DNA of 50,845 nucleotides from AM-2324 sp042091035 (GTDB lineage: Bacteria; Bacteroidota; Bacteroidia; Chitinophagales; Saprospiraceae): positions 1 through 50,845 of the forward strand of contig JBELIG010000005.1 of the NCBI GenBank assembly GCA_042091035.1, in the 5' to 3' direction. The notes below the pieces were generated by a model that did not search any database, was not told where the DNA came from, and saw only the letters and a program-made list of their open reading frames with translations. Below, in pieces: positions 8,019 through 16,958 of the stretch; position 1 is the stretch's first letter; every line of letters starts with the position of its first letter. The position numbers were made by a program, and so were the translations under genes.

Positions 8019-8711
8019 ATGAAAAATTATCTAATCATTTTTTCTTTATTCTTCAGTTTAAACTTATCTGCACAATATTGTCTGTTTTTTGATTTTAAAG
8101 CGGATGAACCAGAAATGGTGATGTCGGCAATGAATGAGTTGATGAATACGGATTGGGGTAAAAACTTAGAAGCAACAAAGTCATTATTTGCATATGGACC
8201 GAACGGCACAAATGACGCGACACATTCCATTCAATTCTGTTTCCCGAGTGAAGCTGCATTTGAAAATGCATTTATGTCTTATGGACAATCTAGAGATGCC
8301 CAAATGTTATGGGAAAAGAAACTACAGGCGTTCTCGACCGATGTCTCTCAAACTTTAAATACACCAATATGGTTTAACGGAGAAGATTGGGCAGAAGACG
8401 ATGTGTTTATGATCTATCAAATGGATGTATCAAATTCAGGAGTTTATCTAAATGCATTTAAAGATTTTTTTGAAGCAGTATCTGAAAAACTGAATTATTC
8501 AGATAGATCGTATGGTTTGGCAGTTCCAATAGTTGGAAAAACTGCAGCTTATACACATTTCGCATGGTTCGGCCATCCTGACATTAAAACTGCCTTAGCA
8601 GATACAAAGAAAACAATGTCAGATCCACTTTTTGCAGAGTTTTCTAAAAAAGTCTCAGACATACGAACGGTAGTAAATACAGTTATGCTAATTCGTATAG
8701 CAGACTTCTAG
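8019..8711 (+). CDS. Secreted hypothetical protein with two related alpha/beta domains
   Basis: 230 residues with an N-terminal signal peptide (1-18, ending LSAQ). I do not recognise the family. The protein seems internally duplicated: the first half has ATHSIQFCFPSEAAFENAF followed by RDAQMLWEKKL, and the second half has YTHFAWFGHPDIKTALADT followed by DPLFAEFSKKV, in the same order and spacing. That pattern suggests tandem ferredoxin-like (dimeric alpha-beta barrel) units. The gene lies between an intact tRNA-Met and a decayed tRNA-Met copy, with a terminator following, so it may have come in with, or been trapped by, a local duplication. Confidence 0.7.
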   Translation: MKNYLIIFSLFFSLNLSAQYCLFFDFKADEPEMVMSAMNELMNTDWGKNLEATKSLFAYGPNGTNDATHSIQFCFPSEAAFENAFMSYGQSRDAQMLWEKKLQAFSTDVSQTLNTPIWFNGEDWAEDDVFMIYQMDVSNSGVYLNAFKDFFEAVSEKLNYSDRSYGLAVPIVGKTAAYTHFAWFGHPDIKTALADTKKTMSDPLFAEFSKKVSDIRTVVNTVMLIRIADF

Positions 8712-8723
8712 TGTTATTCAATT

Positions 8724-8772
8724 GGCGTTTTCAGTCATAGAATATGTGATTCATAAGTATGAATTGCGCTAC
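8724..8772 (+). pseudogene. Decayed tRNA-Met remnant
   Basis: Three blocks match the tRNA at 7547-7620 in the same order: TTGGCG (8722-8727), the anticodon-arm block GTGATTCATAA (8746-8756) and the 3' end GCGCTACA (8766-8773), with about 6 and 20 bases lost between them. The next 35 bases match the terminator that follows the intact tRNA. This is a tRNA pseudogene, not a functional RNA. Confidence 0.65.
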
Positions 8773-8807
8773 AAAAAAAGGCTTTGCAAATGCAAGGCCT
8801 TTTTTTG
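8773..8807 (+). terminator. Terminator, duplicate of the tRNA terminator
   Basis: A7, stem GGCTTTGCA / TGCAAGGCC, T7. It works for the plus-strand gene at 8019-8711 and, having A- and T-runs on both sides, also for the minus-strand BspA-like gene that ends at 8831. Confidence 0.88.
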
Positions 8808-8830
8808 TTTATAGATCTAAATAATTAAGC

Positions 8831-10476
8831 TTAATCCACCTTCAGAACCTTCCCCATAAAGACCTCTCCAGTATCACTCAAAAACTCTACAAGATAAAGA
8901 CCAGAGCTTCCTTCAAAATTATACTCAAAAGTACCACCCGCATCAACTTGCTGAATAAAAACCAATTGTCCATTACTTTCATATATCTTAACCAAACCCT
9001 GTCCTTGACCATAAAGATCAATACGTATGAAATCTCTGGTAGGATTAGGGAAAACAATCAAATCACTGAATTTCACCTCTGAGGTATTAATAGTTGAACA
9101 ATCCAGTCCAGCATCAGTGATGTTCCAATTGAACTCATCGATTATGTTTTGCCGTTCAGCTTCTGCACTACAATAAGAAGTTAAATTTGCGCCAAAATTC
9201 ACATTTGGTTTAAGATTTTGAGAGGACCAGCCTTTGAGTATCAAATCATACGTTTCTGTTGTAAGTCCAGACCAATCAAATATTCTTCCCATATACTCTA
9301 CACTACTCACATCCCAAGCACCTATATCTTGATTAAAAGTAGTGGCAGACTCAAACATTTTTCCCATATGCTCTGCACTACTCACATCCCAAGCACCTAT
9401 ATCTTGATTGAAGGTTTCCGCATTTCGAAACATGAAACGCATATTTGTTACATTACTTACATCCCACATTCCTATATCTTGATTAAAAGCACTGGCAGCA
9501 TCAAACAGGTAACTCATATTTGTTACATTACTTACATCCCACATTCCTATATCTTGATTAAAAGCACTGNNNNNNNNNNNNNNNNNNNNNNNNNNNNNNN
9601 NNNNNNNNNNNNNNNNNNNNNNNNNNNNNNNNNNNNNNNNNNNNNNNNNNNNNNNNNNNNNNNNNNNNNGCGGACTCAAACATTCTTCCCATATACGTTA
9701 CACTACTCACATCCCAAGCACCTATATCTTGATTGAAGGTTTCCGCAGTTCGAAACATTTCCTGCATGGTAGTAACTTGACTTACATCCCAAGCACCTAT
9801 ATCTTGATTAAAGGTTTCCGCAGTTCGAAACATAAAACACATATTTGTTACATTACTTACATCCCACATTCCTATATCTTGATTAAAAGCATTGGCAGCA
9901 TCAAACATTGTTCCCATATCCGTCACATTACTTACATCCCAGCCTCCTATTTCCTGATTAAATGTAGAGTAAGAAAACATGTTTGACATATCCGTCACAT
10001 TACTCACATCCCAGCCTCCTATTTCCTGATTAAAGTCAAATGCTTGATAAAACATGTTTGACATATCCGTCACATTACTCGCATCCCAGCCTCCTATTTC
10101 CTGATTAAATGGAGAGTAAGAAAACATGTTTGACATATCCACAACATTACTCGCATCCCAGCCTCCTATTTCCTGATTAAATGGAGAGAGACTAAACATA
10201 AATTCCATATTTCCCACACTGCTCACATCCCAGCCTCCTATTTCCTGATTAAATGAAGAGCCAGAAAACATGTTTGACATATCCGCAACATTACTCACAT
10301 CCCAGCCTCCTATTTCCTGATTAAATGAAGAGTAAGTAAACATGTTTGACATATCCGTCACATTACTCACATCCCAGCCTCCTATTTCTTGATTAAAGTC
10401 AAATGCTTGATAAAACATACCTGACATATCCGTCACATTGCTCATATCCCAAGCTCCAATTTCCCCATTAAAATTT
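8831..10476 (-). CDS. BspA-like repeat surface protein with T9SS sorting domain (5' end lost in gap, internal gap)
   Basis: Second of two tandem paralogues. It has at least 15 visible ~25-residue repeats of the form FNQ(D/E)IG.WDVSNVT.M..MF (DUF285/TIGR02167 family, surface-exposed leucine-rich-like repeats). A unique ~75-residue block follows (TTETYDLILKGW, then a CSAEAERQNIIDEFNW stretch). The end is a T9SS type A sorting domain with FPNPTRDFIRIDL and final GLYLVEFLSDTGEVFMGKVL. The N-terminus falls in the gap at 10477-10576. The gap at 9570-9669 changes frame as drawn, but the two edges join in frame if the true gap is a multiple of 75 bp (MFESA|SAFNQDIG), so the gene is probably intact. 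Likely exported by the type IX system to the cell surface. Confidence 0.8.
9570..9669. other. Assembly gap (100 N) inside BspA-like repeats
   Basis: Exactly 100 N between two copies of the 75-bp repeat. The length is a placeholder; coding phase requires a true length divisible by 3. Confidence 0.97.
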
Positions 10477-10576
10477 NNNNNNNNNNNNNNNNNNNNNNNN
10501 NNNNNNNNNNNNNNNNNNNNNNNNNNNNNNNNNNNNNNNNNNNNNNNNNNNNNNNNNNNNNNNNNNNNNNNNNNNN
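10477..10576. other. Assembly gap (100 N) between two tandem BspA-like genes
   Basis: On the right edge the upstream gene stops inside its sorting domain; on the left edge the next gene is already inside a repeat. The missing DNA must hold ~70 sorting-domain codons, an intergenic region and the start of the second gene, so it is well over 100 bp. Confidence 0.9.
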
Positions 10577-10799
10577 TCAAATCACTGAATTTCACCTCTG
10601 AGGTATTAATAGTTGAACAATCCAGTCCAGCGTCAGTGATGTTCCAATTGAACTCATCGATTATGTTTTGTCGTTCAGCTTCTGAACTACAATAAGAAGT
10701 TAAATTTGCGCCAAAATTCACATTTGATTTAAGATTCTGAGAGAACCAGCCTTTGAGTATCAAATCATACGTTTCTGTTGTAAGTCCAGACCAATTAAA
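10577..10799 (-). repeat. Near-identical copy of 9058-9280
   Basis: About 223 bp coding for the pre-sorting-domain block is nearly identical in both BspA-like genes, with roughly eight single-base differences by eye, although the upstream repeats have diverged much more. Points to recent duplication or gene conversion. Confidence 0.85.
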
Positions 10800-11678
10800 C
10801 ATACTTTCCATATCTTCCACACTACTCACTTCCCAAGCACCTATGTCCTGATTGAAGGCAGAAGCTTGATAAAACATACCTGACATTTCCATTACCTTAC
10901 TCACATCCCATGAACCTATATCCTGATTAAAGTCATATGCCAAAGAAAACATATTTTTCATATTGGTAACATTGCTCACATCCCATGTTGCTATATCTTG
11001 ATTAAAGGATTTTGCCCATCTAAATGTTTCTTCCATATCAGTAACATTGCTCACATCCCATGAACCTATATCTTGATTAAAGGTTTCTGCACCAGAAAAC
11101 ATACCTGACATATCCATCACACTACTTACATCCCATGGAGCTATATCTCCATTGAAATAAAATGCACTAGAAAACATACCTGACATATCGGTCACATTGC
11201 TTACATCCCAATCACCTAAATACTGATTAAAATTCGTTGCACCCCTAAACATATTAGACATGTTTGTTACATTACTCACATCCCATGAACCTATATCTTG
11301 ATTAAAGTCATTATATCCTTGTGGCGAAAAAAACATATCAGACATATTTTCCACATTACTCACATCCCATGAACCTATATCTTGATTAAATGCGAATACG
11401 GAATCAAACATTTTCTCCATACTGATTACATTGCTTACATCCCAAGCACTTATATCAGCATTAAAAGAATACCATCCATTAAATGCATATTCCATATTTG
11501 TAACTGCACTAACATCCCAATCAGGCATTGCCCCATATTCACTATCATAACACAGGCCATCTGCCTGATGATGAATTAAGCAATCAATTATAGCACTATA
11601 AAAATTATCGTCATTTATAGGTGTTTGGCAATATCCTATGTAGGGTATTAATATAAACCAGTAAATTATCCTTTTCAT
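10577..11678 (-). CDS. BspA-like repeat surface protein (3' end lost in gap)
   Basis: First of two tandem paralogues. Begins with a signal peptide (MKRIIYWFILIPYIGYCQ) and a short unique region (DDNFYSAIIDCLIHH), then ten ~25-residue repeats with WDVSNVT.M cores spread over residues ~50-300. The same unique block as in the downstream gene follows (GLTTETYDLILKGWFSQN to TSEVKFSDL), and the sequence stops at the gap exactly where the T9SS sorting domain should begin. An apparent open frame runs through the gap into the next gene, but that is a coincidence of 100 N and should not be read as one protein. Probably a surface adhesin or repeat-mediated binding protein; the ligand is unknown. Confidence 0.82.
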
Positions 11679-12373
11679 AAAGTATTATTTAAGTAAAAAA
11701 TTAAACGATCAATACAATTAAACTAAATAATTAATCATAGTAAATTAAGCTACCTTTCAAAGTGCTCTTGTGTAAAATATTATCATTAAAAAAATATATA
11801 AACAACTATTTAATAGAAGCTCTTGTGGTAGTCATTTAGCTTCACTTATAATCGACTTAATCAATTGACCGTATATACAAATTTAAATAGGCTTCCCATG
11901 AGGATAATTATTCAAATGATCCGATCGAAAGTTTCGATATACGACGATCTTATTTACATTAGAACTTTAATAATTCTAGCCTTTGCATTGATTCATGAAT
12001 AGTAGCTTGAAATAATGCTTCAAGCCTGTACTTAGAATCTAAAAGAACATCAAAAGCAACAGAATTCTTTTTCAAATCTCGTGCCAAATCCAGATACAAA
12101 CAAAAAATAGCACAAATAAAAAGAAGAGATTCTATGCTCTAGCTATGAATTTCCTATTCTTAAACTTCTAACTTCTGAGCAATAAATTTTTACAAATTTC
12201 CACCATACAGAAGCAATAAAAAAGACTCATTACGAATCGTATTTTTGTAGTTAGTATTACCTATAATCAATCACTATATCAGTATTGACGGCTAATTGAC
12301 TTCTATATTAATCTTAATTTCATTATATTATAAGCTATTGATTTAATGTTATTTATAACAAAAATCCTTAAAG
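11679..12373. other. AT-rich intergenic region
   Basis: Almost 700 bp without a supported gene. The promoter of the BspA-like gene should lie at its left end. On the minus strand, 11959-12138 is stop-free for 59 codons and reads like a real protein tail (LARDLKKNSVAFDVLLDSKY), but it has no ATG and no ribosome site, so it may be a gene remnant or chance. Confidence 0.5.
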
Positions 12374-12937
12374 ATGAGCTCAGAAAATAAAATGAATCGT
12401 CTTGCTTTAAACCAAAACATATTGGGTAAAACCATGATTATGGGACAAGGCTTTGATGAAGGAAAAGAAGAGACTCCAACAATTACTAGTTTAGGGCTTC
12501 CAGTCTATTTAAATGGAACACATAAACTTCCTGATTATGGAGAACTTGATAAATCTAATGCTTTGCTTATTGGCAGTATGACAAATCCACAAGCTATGCC
12601 TGGCATGCCAGATTGTAGCGGTGAAATCAGGTATGAATTCTGGATGACTGAATCAGAATACCTAATTGTGATAAGATTAAAACTCGAGGAAAGCGCCTAC
12701 AATGAAACAACGGCTGCTGCCGAAATTCTTAGCCTAGTTAAAAGGAACTCAATTCCTGAAAGCCTACCCGATACGGCAGACAACCAAATCAAAATCATCC
12801 AAGAGATGCTGAATCCACATTTCAAAAATCTATTCAGTGCATACGACAGTATGGAAAAACTAAAAGATTGGACCTTTAATGAGGATGCCTTATCGTACTT
12901 GATCAATGATTTTTTTGAACTAGTCAATAAAAGCTAA
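12374..12937 (+). CDS. Hypothetical cytoplasmic protein
   Basis: 187 residues, no signal peptide or membrane segment, acidic, mixed alpha/beta. I do not recognise the family. Features that can be seen are a Gly/Met-rich N-terminus (ILGKTMIMGQGFDEG), a short central SMTNPQAMPGMPDCSG loop, and a helical C-terminal third. Alone between an AT-rich spacer and a shared convergent terminator, so it is probably monocistronic. The frame is well defined by an ATG, an even codon pattern and a terminator directly after it, which supports it being real. Confidence 0.7.
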   Translation: MSSENKMNRLALNQNILGKTMIMGQGFDEGKEETPTITSLGLPVYLNGTHKLPDYGELDKSNALLIGSMTNPQAMPGMPDCSGEIRYEFWMTESEYLIVIRLKLEESAYNETTAAAEILSLVKRNSIPESLPDTADNQIKIIQEMLNPHFKNLFSAYDSMEKLKDWTFNEDALSYLINDFFELVNKS

Positions 12938-12940
12938 AAT

Positions 12941-12982
12941 AAAAAGAGAGGCCGTAATCATAATTACGACCTCTCTTTTTTT
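12941..12982. terminator. Bidirectional terminator
   Basis: A5, stem GAGAGG.CGTAAT / ATTACG.CCTCTC with one internal mismatch, T7. Serves the plus gene at 12374-12937 and the minus lipoprotein at 12992. Confidence 0.85.
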
Positions 12983-12991
12983 ATACTCAAA

Positions 12992-13525
12992 TCACTTCTC
13001 GGATTCAGCAGGTTCACGTTGGTAAACGTATCCTTTCTTCACCTTACTATCAACAATCATCAAATCAACCACACGGCTAAGCGTAGTCCTAGCAGTATCG
13101 GGCCCAAAAGACATATCTACCCCAGAGGTCACCCAATTCTCCACATCCTTGGATTCAAAATTCACATTGCCTGACATAGACCACTTGATTTTCCATTGTG
13201 GATTTTCATTGGCATCCAGAAATTCCTTTGCCATCTCCAAATGCGCATCTCTTCCTTCGATAACTGCACCTGAAGGAGTATAATACATAACATCTTCGTG
13301 CTCCATGGTCTTTACAGTCTCTAAATCTGCATTATTGTAAGCACCAAAAAATGCTTTCACAACTTCTGTAGAAGCCATATCTCCTGCAACAATATCTACA
13401 GGATTCTTATCATCATTCATTTCATAACCAATAACGGTTGGTCCAGTATCTTCTTTTTGCTCAACAGGCTCTGACTGATTGCATGAAACCAAAAGCAGCA
13501 ACATCACAAATGGTAAAATTCTCAT
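12992..13525 (-). CDS. NTF2-like (SnoaL-type) lipoprotein
   Basis: 177-residue exported lipoprotein. The signal peptide ends in a lipobox LLVSC, with the lipidated cysteine at 15. After an acidic linker, residues ~50-165 fit the NTF2-like cone fold: EVVKAFFGAYNNADLETVKTMEHEDVMYYTPSG is split over the first helices and strand, then GRDAHLEMAKEFLDA, and a W-rich strand pair (WKIKWSMSGN, VENWVTSGVDMSFG). Members of this fold are steroid isomerases, dehydratases or plain binding proteins. No catalytic set can be assigned by eye. Monocistronic, ended by the shared terminator. Confidence 0.78.
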   Translation of the reverse strand: MRILPFVMLLLLVSCNQSEPVEQKEDTGPTVIGYEMNDDKNPVDIVAGDMASTEVVKAFFGAYNNADLETVKTMEHEDVMYYTPSGAVIEGRDAHLEMAKEFLDANENPQWKIKWSMSGNVNFESKDVENWVTSGVDMSFGPDTARTTLSRVVDLMIVDSKVKKGYVYQREPAESEK

Positions 13526-13940
13526 TTTTAATTTTTTAGTTAGTATATAATCTCATAGAAACTAATTCTTATTAAGAAAGTCCCAATAAGATTCGTTCCT
13601 AAAACGAATAACAATTATCATCAAACTATTAGTTGCCACATTCAAGAATATATTAGAGAAAACAAAAAACAGCTCCTTGAGTATTCAAGGAACTGTTCCG
13701 TTTTTTTTAGTAGCTCTATCGATAGAATTACTTCCAAAGCCACCAAAACTTGCTATTAGTGCTTTCAAAAAATAAAGAAAGCACTACAAAATAAAAAATA
13801 TTTTTCTTTATCACTCAACAACAGCTTTTTATAAATACTAACAAACACAGCTTAATTTATTTAACTAAAAAAATTGGCCCATACTGTCAAACAGTATGGG
13901 CCAATTTAAAATTAGGAAAATAAGAGAAGAAAGTTAATCC
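13526..13940. other. Non-coding region with three strong hairpins
   Basis: Holds three inverted repeats in a row: 13668-13697 (AACAG.TCCTTGA stem, then T8 on the plus side and a T-run on the minus side), 13757-13786 (perfect 10-bp TAGTGCTTTC / GAAAGCACTA around a 10-bp A-rich loop) and the terminator at 13866-13907. No protein-coding frame is supported. A small RNA ending at one of the first two hairpins is possible. Confidence 0.55.
13866..13907 (-). terminator. Terminator of the sigma/FecR operon
   Basis: Perfect 16-bp stem AAATTGGCCCATACTG with its complement around a 5-nt loop. The T-run lies on the minus side, directly after the DUF2807 gene. Confidence 0.9.
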
Positions 13941-14675
13941 CTAGTTCGCATCAATAAGGATTCCATCACCAGACACATCGGCATCAATAAAAGGAAATCC
14001 TTTAAAAAAGAGAGCACCACTTCCATTGATATGCGCATCCAATAGTTCATGGACAGTTATCAACAATTCCCCATCTCCACTAATATCGGCATCTGTAAAA
14101 TCTGTAGTCAAATCAAAGGCTGCTACTCTTCCATTTCCACTTATCCTTGCATCAAGGCGTTCACTAAGCCCCTCTAACACCAATTCTCCATTGCTTCGGA
14201 CACGTAAGTCTAGCTCATCCACTAAGACCCCGAGATCCACAGAGGCGCTGCCGCTCACCTCCACTCGAATCTTATTCCCAGTCAAAAAGTTACTTGAACT
14301 AACTATTGAGCGCCCTCTAACATCAATACAACGCACAGATGGCATAGTCACAAAAAGAGTAACAGTTTCGCTATCTACAATACACTCGTCATATCTCAGT
14401 ATAAGACGACCATTATCATTATCTAAATCTACAATCTGCATGATACTTTCAGGAGCTTCCACTACTACTGAGAAAAAAGGTCCTTCTGTAATTATTACTC
14501 GCTCATCCTTTGTTGTTTTTATCTCATCAAATTCACCCATAAAGAAAGCATCCTCAATAAGTATCCCACTAGCCTGACGACAGCCTAGAATATTCTCATC
14601 ATCCAATGCACATGCATTTAGGCAAAGCACGATTGATCCCACCAACATTATTTTCAACAATTTCATAATATTCAT
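13941..14675 (-). CDS. Head-GIN domain (DUF2807) lipoprotein
   Basis: 244-residue lipoprotein predicted to be a right-handed beta-helix or auto-transporter-like surface protein. The signal peptide ends in CLNAC with the lipidated cysteine near 22. Residues ~45-244 show the DUF2807 pattern: FDEIKTTKDERVIITEG, then repeating short turns of 'V.VSGSASVDL', 'ARISGNGRVAAF', 'ADISGDGELLI', 'AHINGSGALFF', 'ADVSGDGILI', spaced ~20 residues apart. It is the last gene of the operon starting with the ECF sigma factor, 33 bp after the outer-membrane-protein gene. The regulator context suggests envelope or surface stress control. Confidence 0.85.
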   Translation of the reverse strand: MNIMKLLKIMLVGSIVLCLNACALDDENILGCRQASGILIEDAFFMGEFDEIKTTKDERVIITEGPFFSVVVEAPESIMQIVDLDNDNGRLILRYDECIVDSETVTLFVTMPSVRCIDVRGRSIVSSSNFLTGNKIRVEVSGSASVDLGVLVDELDLRVRSNGELVLEGLSERLDARISGNGRVAAFDLTTDFTDADISGDGELLITVHELLDAHINGSGALFFKGFPFIDADVSGDGILIDAN

Positions 14676-14708
14676 TTTTAGGTTTAACTGATTTGTTTAG
14701 GTCTACGG

Positions 14709-15353
14709 TTAATAAGAATTCGAGTAATTACTTCCCGAATGCCATCTGTTGCCTCTTTGCCTTCCAAAGAATCCTATCCTTAAGCCCACACCAAGGACAC
14801 CTCCAGATAACTTATCCGGCTCAAACTGAGGCTCAAAAAATGGCTTTATAGACCTAGACCCATAGTATGCATTCAAACGAATCCAATTCGTTAGATTCAT
14901 CTCCACCCCTATGTTCCCATTAAGCGCCATAAGTATTTTAGAATCTAAACCATAAAAAGGATCAAAGACATAAATATCTGCCTCACCCACACCAAACTTA
15001 AAATCTGCATAAGGGTGGATCATTTTATCCTGCCATGGACTAAAACCAAACCATAGCCCACCATGCGCTAACTTCAGATATTCAACATCTCCAAATTGAT
15101 CAACAGCGACGAGGTCATCCCCTCCTGCTCCATAAATGCCTAAATAACCATTACCCATATTCAAAGCTAAGCCGGTCTCTAAAGTGTAGAGGCCATCATC
15201 AAGTTGATAATCACTGTTTATAGCAAAAAACACTCCAAATCGCTTAGACTTGGAAAACAACGTTTTATCCGTTTTTCCTGGACCAAATCGCTGAGCAAAC
15301 AAATTACCAGTGCCTATTAAAGCTATCATCAGAATCAAGATTATCCTTTTCAT
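14709..15353 (-). CDS. Small outer membrane beta-barrel protein
   Basis: 214 residues. Signal peptide 1-20 (ending NLFA). The rest alternates polar and aromatic residues in amphipathic strands (LYTLETGLALNMGNGYLGIYG, split by turns; WIRLNAYYGSRSIKP; GVLGVGLRIGFFGRQ), as in 8-stranded OMP_b-brl barrels. The C-terminal tail RGNRWHSGSNYSNSY after the final strand is unusual, since barrels normally end in an aromatic residue. Fourth gene of the sigma/FecR operon, 84 bp downstream of the STN gene. No substrate can be assigned. Confidence 0.72.
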   Translation of the reverse strand: MKRIILILMIALIGTGNLFAQRFGPGKTDKTLFSKSKRFGVFFAINSDYQLDDGLYTLETGLALNMGNGYLGIYGAGGDDLVAVDQFGDVEYLKLAHGGLWFGFSPWQDKMIHPYADFKFGVGEADIYVFDPFYGLDSKILMALNGNIGVEMNLTNWIRLNAYYGSRSIKPFFEPQFEPDKLSGGVLGVGLRIGFFGRQRGNRWHSGSNYSNSY

Positions 15354-15437
15354 ATACGCTAAAGTTTATGGACATACCTGTGGCTAATTTGCCCTTGGCA
15401 AAAGTCCGTTTAAATTGTATTTATGTTTATAATTAGA

Positions 15438-16958
15438 TCAGAACCTAAAACCTAACTTCAAGCCTGGCCAGAAATCGAATTGTCTGTCCCCAAGACTAAA
15501 TCGGTTCTTCTTGGTAAAATTCAAATGCTCTATATTAATACTTCCTTGCTCATCCTGACTTAAGACATTGAGGTGAATGCCCACTATAAGTGTTGAGGCA
15601 TATTTTTCCCTACCCAAACTAATCCCATTTGTTAAGCCGTAATTAAATAACATTACCTTTGGTTCAAAGCCACTACCAGCAAGTATGAATCGACTAAGTG
15701 TTAATTCCTGCATTAGCGCGTACCTCCCCTTGGAAAACAACCAACCACCAAATCCTATCTGCAGGGCTCCTCTATCTCCACCCCAGGACTTATAATCGAA
15801 TATATCCTCTTCTAAATAAGTCCAATCAAAGGCTAAGCCAAGTATGGTATATAATCGCTCGTGGCCAAACCTTAATGAAGCATTCAATGCAAACTCCGAA
15901 GCATAAGCAATTTCAAATCGATTATATCCTTTTCGGATAAAATTGACCAAACCAATACTTCTGTAATCACAGGTATCCGCAGCATTAATCAAGCCAAACT
16001 GCCTACCAACCTTTCCCTTGTTAAGATTGAATAAGCCAAACTGCTTCCCCGAATCTCCACCGTTTATATTGACAAGTCCATACTGTCCTTCACTGTCCGA
16101 TTCATTTACATTTAAACTGCCCACTTGTGCATGCGTATCCCCTTTGTTCTTATTATAAAAGAATGCCGCTTGTACCCGTAATCCAGAATCTATGCCAGAA
16201 AAGTTACACATCAAACTGACTTGATTCCCCTTATGCATCCCCCTACTGAGATTAGTTAACAAACTAACTTGTGTGCCATAGCCACCATTGGCGATATTCC
16301 CCAAAAGTGCTACTTGTGGCCCCTTAACAAAACCCTTAGATCTATTGAAGAGTATGGCTAATTCCCTACCTGAGTGATCCTGAGAATTTTTATTCCAGAG
16401 CACAGCAGTTTGATTCCCCTTAAACGATTCTTCTTCATTCAGCCATTGCAAACCTTTAGGTCCATTATTATATAATTCCCTATCAACAGGACTTTCCTCA
16501 AGTGCTTTAGGCATCTTAAAATCCGGAAATTCCGGTCCCTGATAGGATGGAATCCATCCATTCGGCAGTATGTACACAAAATCCTCTTCTTGGATTTCCT
16601 CTTCTTTATTGACAGGCACCGACTCAGGAACCCGTTTTTTTATCGCTGGTTTTAGTTTCTGTTTTAAGACAACCATATTGCCTAGAAACTTATATACAAG
16701 TTTCGCTTCGGCACATATCAAACCAACACCTTCTTCCCGATTTTCAGCTCGTCCAACTATTGTATATTTATGCCCTAAAGAAACAGTATTAGACGAATAG
16801 CTGAATGCAAGACCCGTCCTGTTTCCATAATCACGAAGTATCTGCTCTAAGCTTAGCTCCTCATAATTTAATTCCACAGATGCAAATACATATTGTCTCC
16901 CAGATATACATAGTATTATCAGTAAAACCTTCAATATAATTAAGCATCTCTTATTCAC
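15438..16958 (-). CDS. STN-domain surface protein with LA_2272-like repeats, FecR-system partner
   Basis: 506 residues. The start is GTG at 16958, overlapping the fecR stop by 8 bases, so translation is probably coupled. Signal peptide ~1-27. An STN (secretin/TonB N-terminal) domain covers ~29-100 (LSLEQILRDYGNRTGLAFSY to FLGNMVVLKQK). After a Pro/Glu-rich linker, residues ~190-345 hold ~18-residue repeats such as GPQVALLGNIANGG, GNQVSLMCNFSG, GQYGLVNINGGDSG, GKQFGLFNLNKG (LA_2272 surface repeat style). The end is a beta-barrel-like segment. In classical systems the STN domain sits on a TonB receptor and signals to FecR; here no plug domain is seen. Its role as the outer-membrane sensor is inferred. 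Confidence 0.75.
   Translation of the reverse strand: MNKRCLIILKVLLIILCISGRQYVFASVELNYEELSLEQILRDYGNRTGLAFSYSSNTVSLGHKYTIVGRAENREEGVGLICAEAKLVYKFLGNMVVLKQKLKPAIKKRVPESVPVNKEEEIQEEDFVYILPNGWIPSYQGPEFPDFKMPKALEESPVDRELYNNGPKGLQWLNEEESFKGNQTAVLWNKNSQDHSGRELAILFNRSKGFVKGPQVALLGNIANGGYGTQVSLLTNLSRGMHKGNQVSLMCNFSGIDSGLRVQAAFFYNKNKGDTHAQVGSLNVNESDSEGQYGLVNINGGDSGKQFGLFNLNKGKVGRQFGLINAADTCDYRSIGLVNFIRKGYNRFEIAYASEFALNASLRFGHERLYTILGLAFDWTYLEEDIFDYKSWGGDRGALQIGFGGWLFSKGRYALMQELTLSRFILAGSGFEPKVMLFNYGLTNGISLGREKYASTLIVGIHLNVLSQDEQGSINIEHLNFTKKNRFSLGDRQFDFWPGLKLGFRF

Noticed and set aside
9218..9986. Plus-strand open frames with THICYITYIPHSYILIKS repeats
   Set aside because: Antisense shadows of the BspA-like repeats.
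8831..11678. CRISPR-like array on account of regular 75-bp repeats
   Set aside because: Repeats are coding, imperfect and have no unique spacers; they translate as DUF285 surface repeats.
9558..11678. One 706-residue protein spanning both gaps
   Set aside because: The frame is continuous only because 100 N happens to keep phase; domain order shows two genes.
14026..14577. 183-residue plus-strand frame
   Set aside because: Ser/Thr-rich antisense shadow of the DUF2807 gene.
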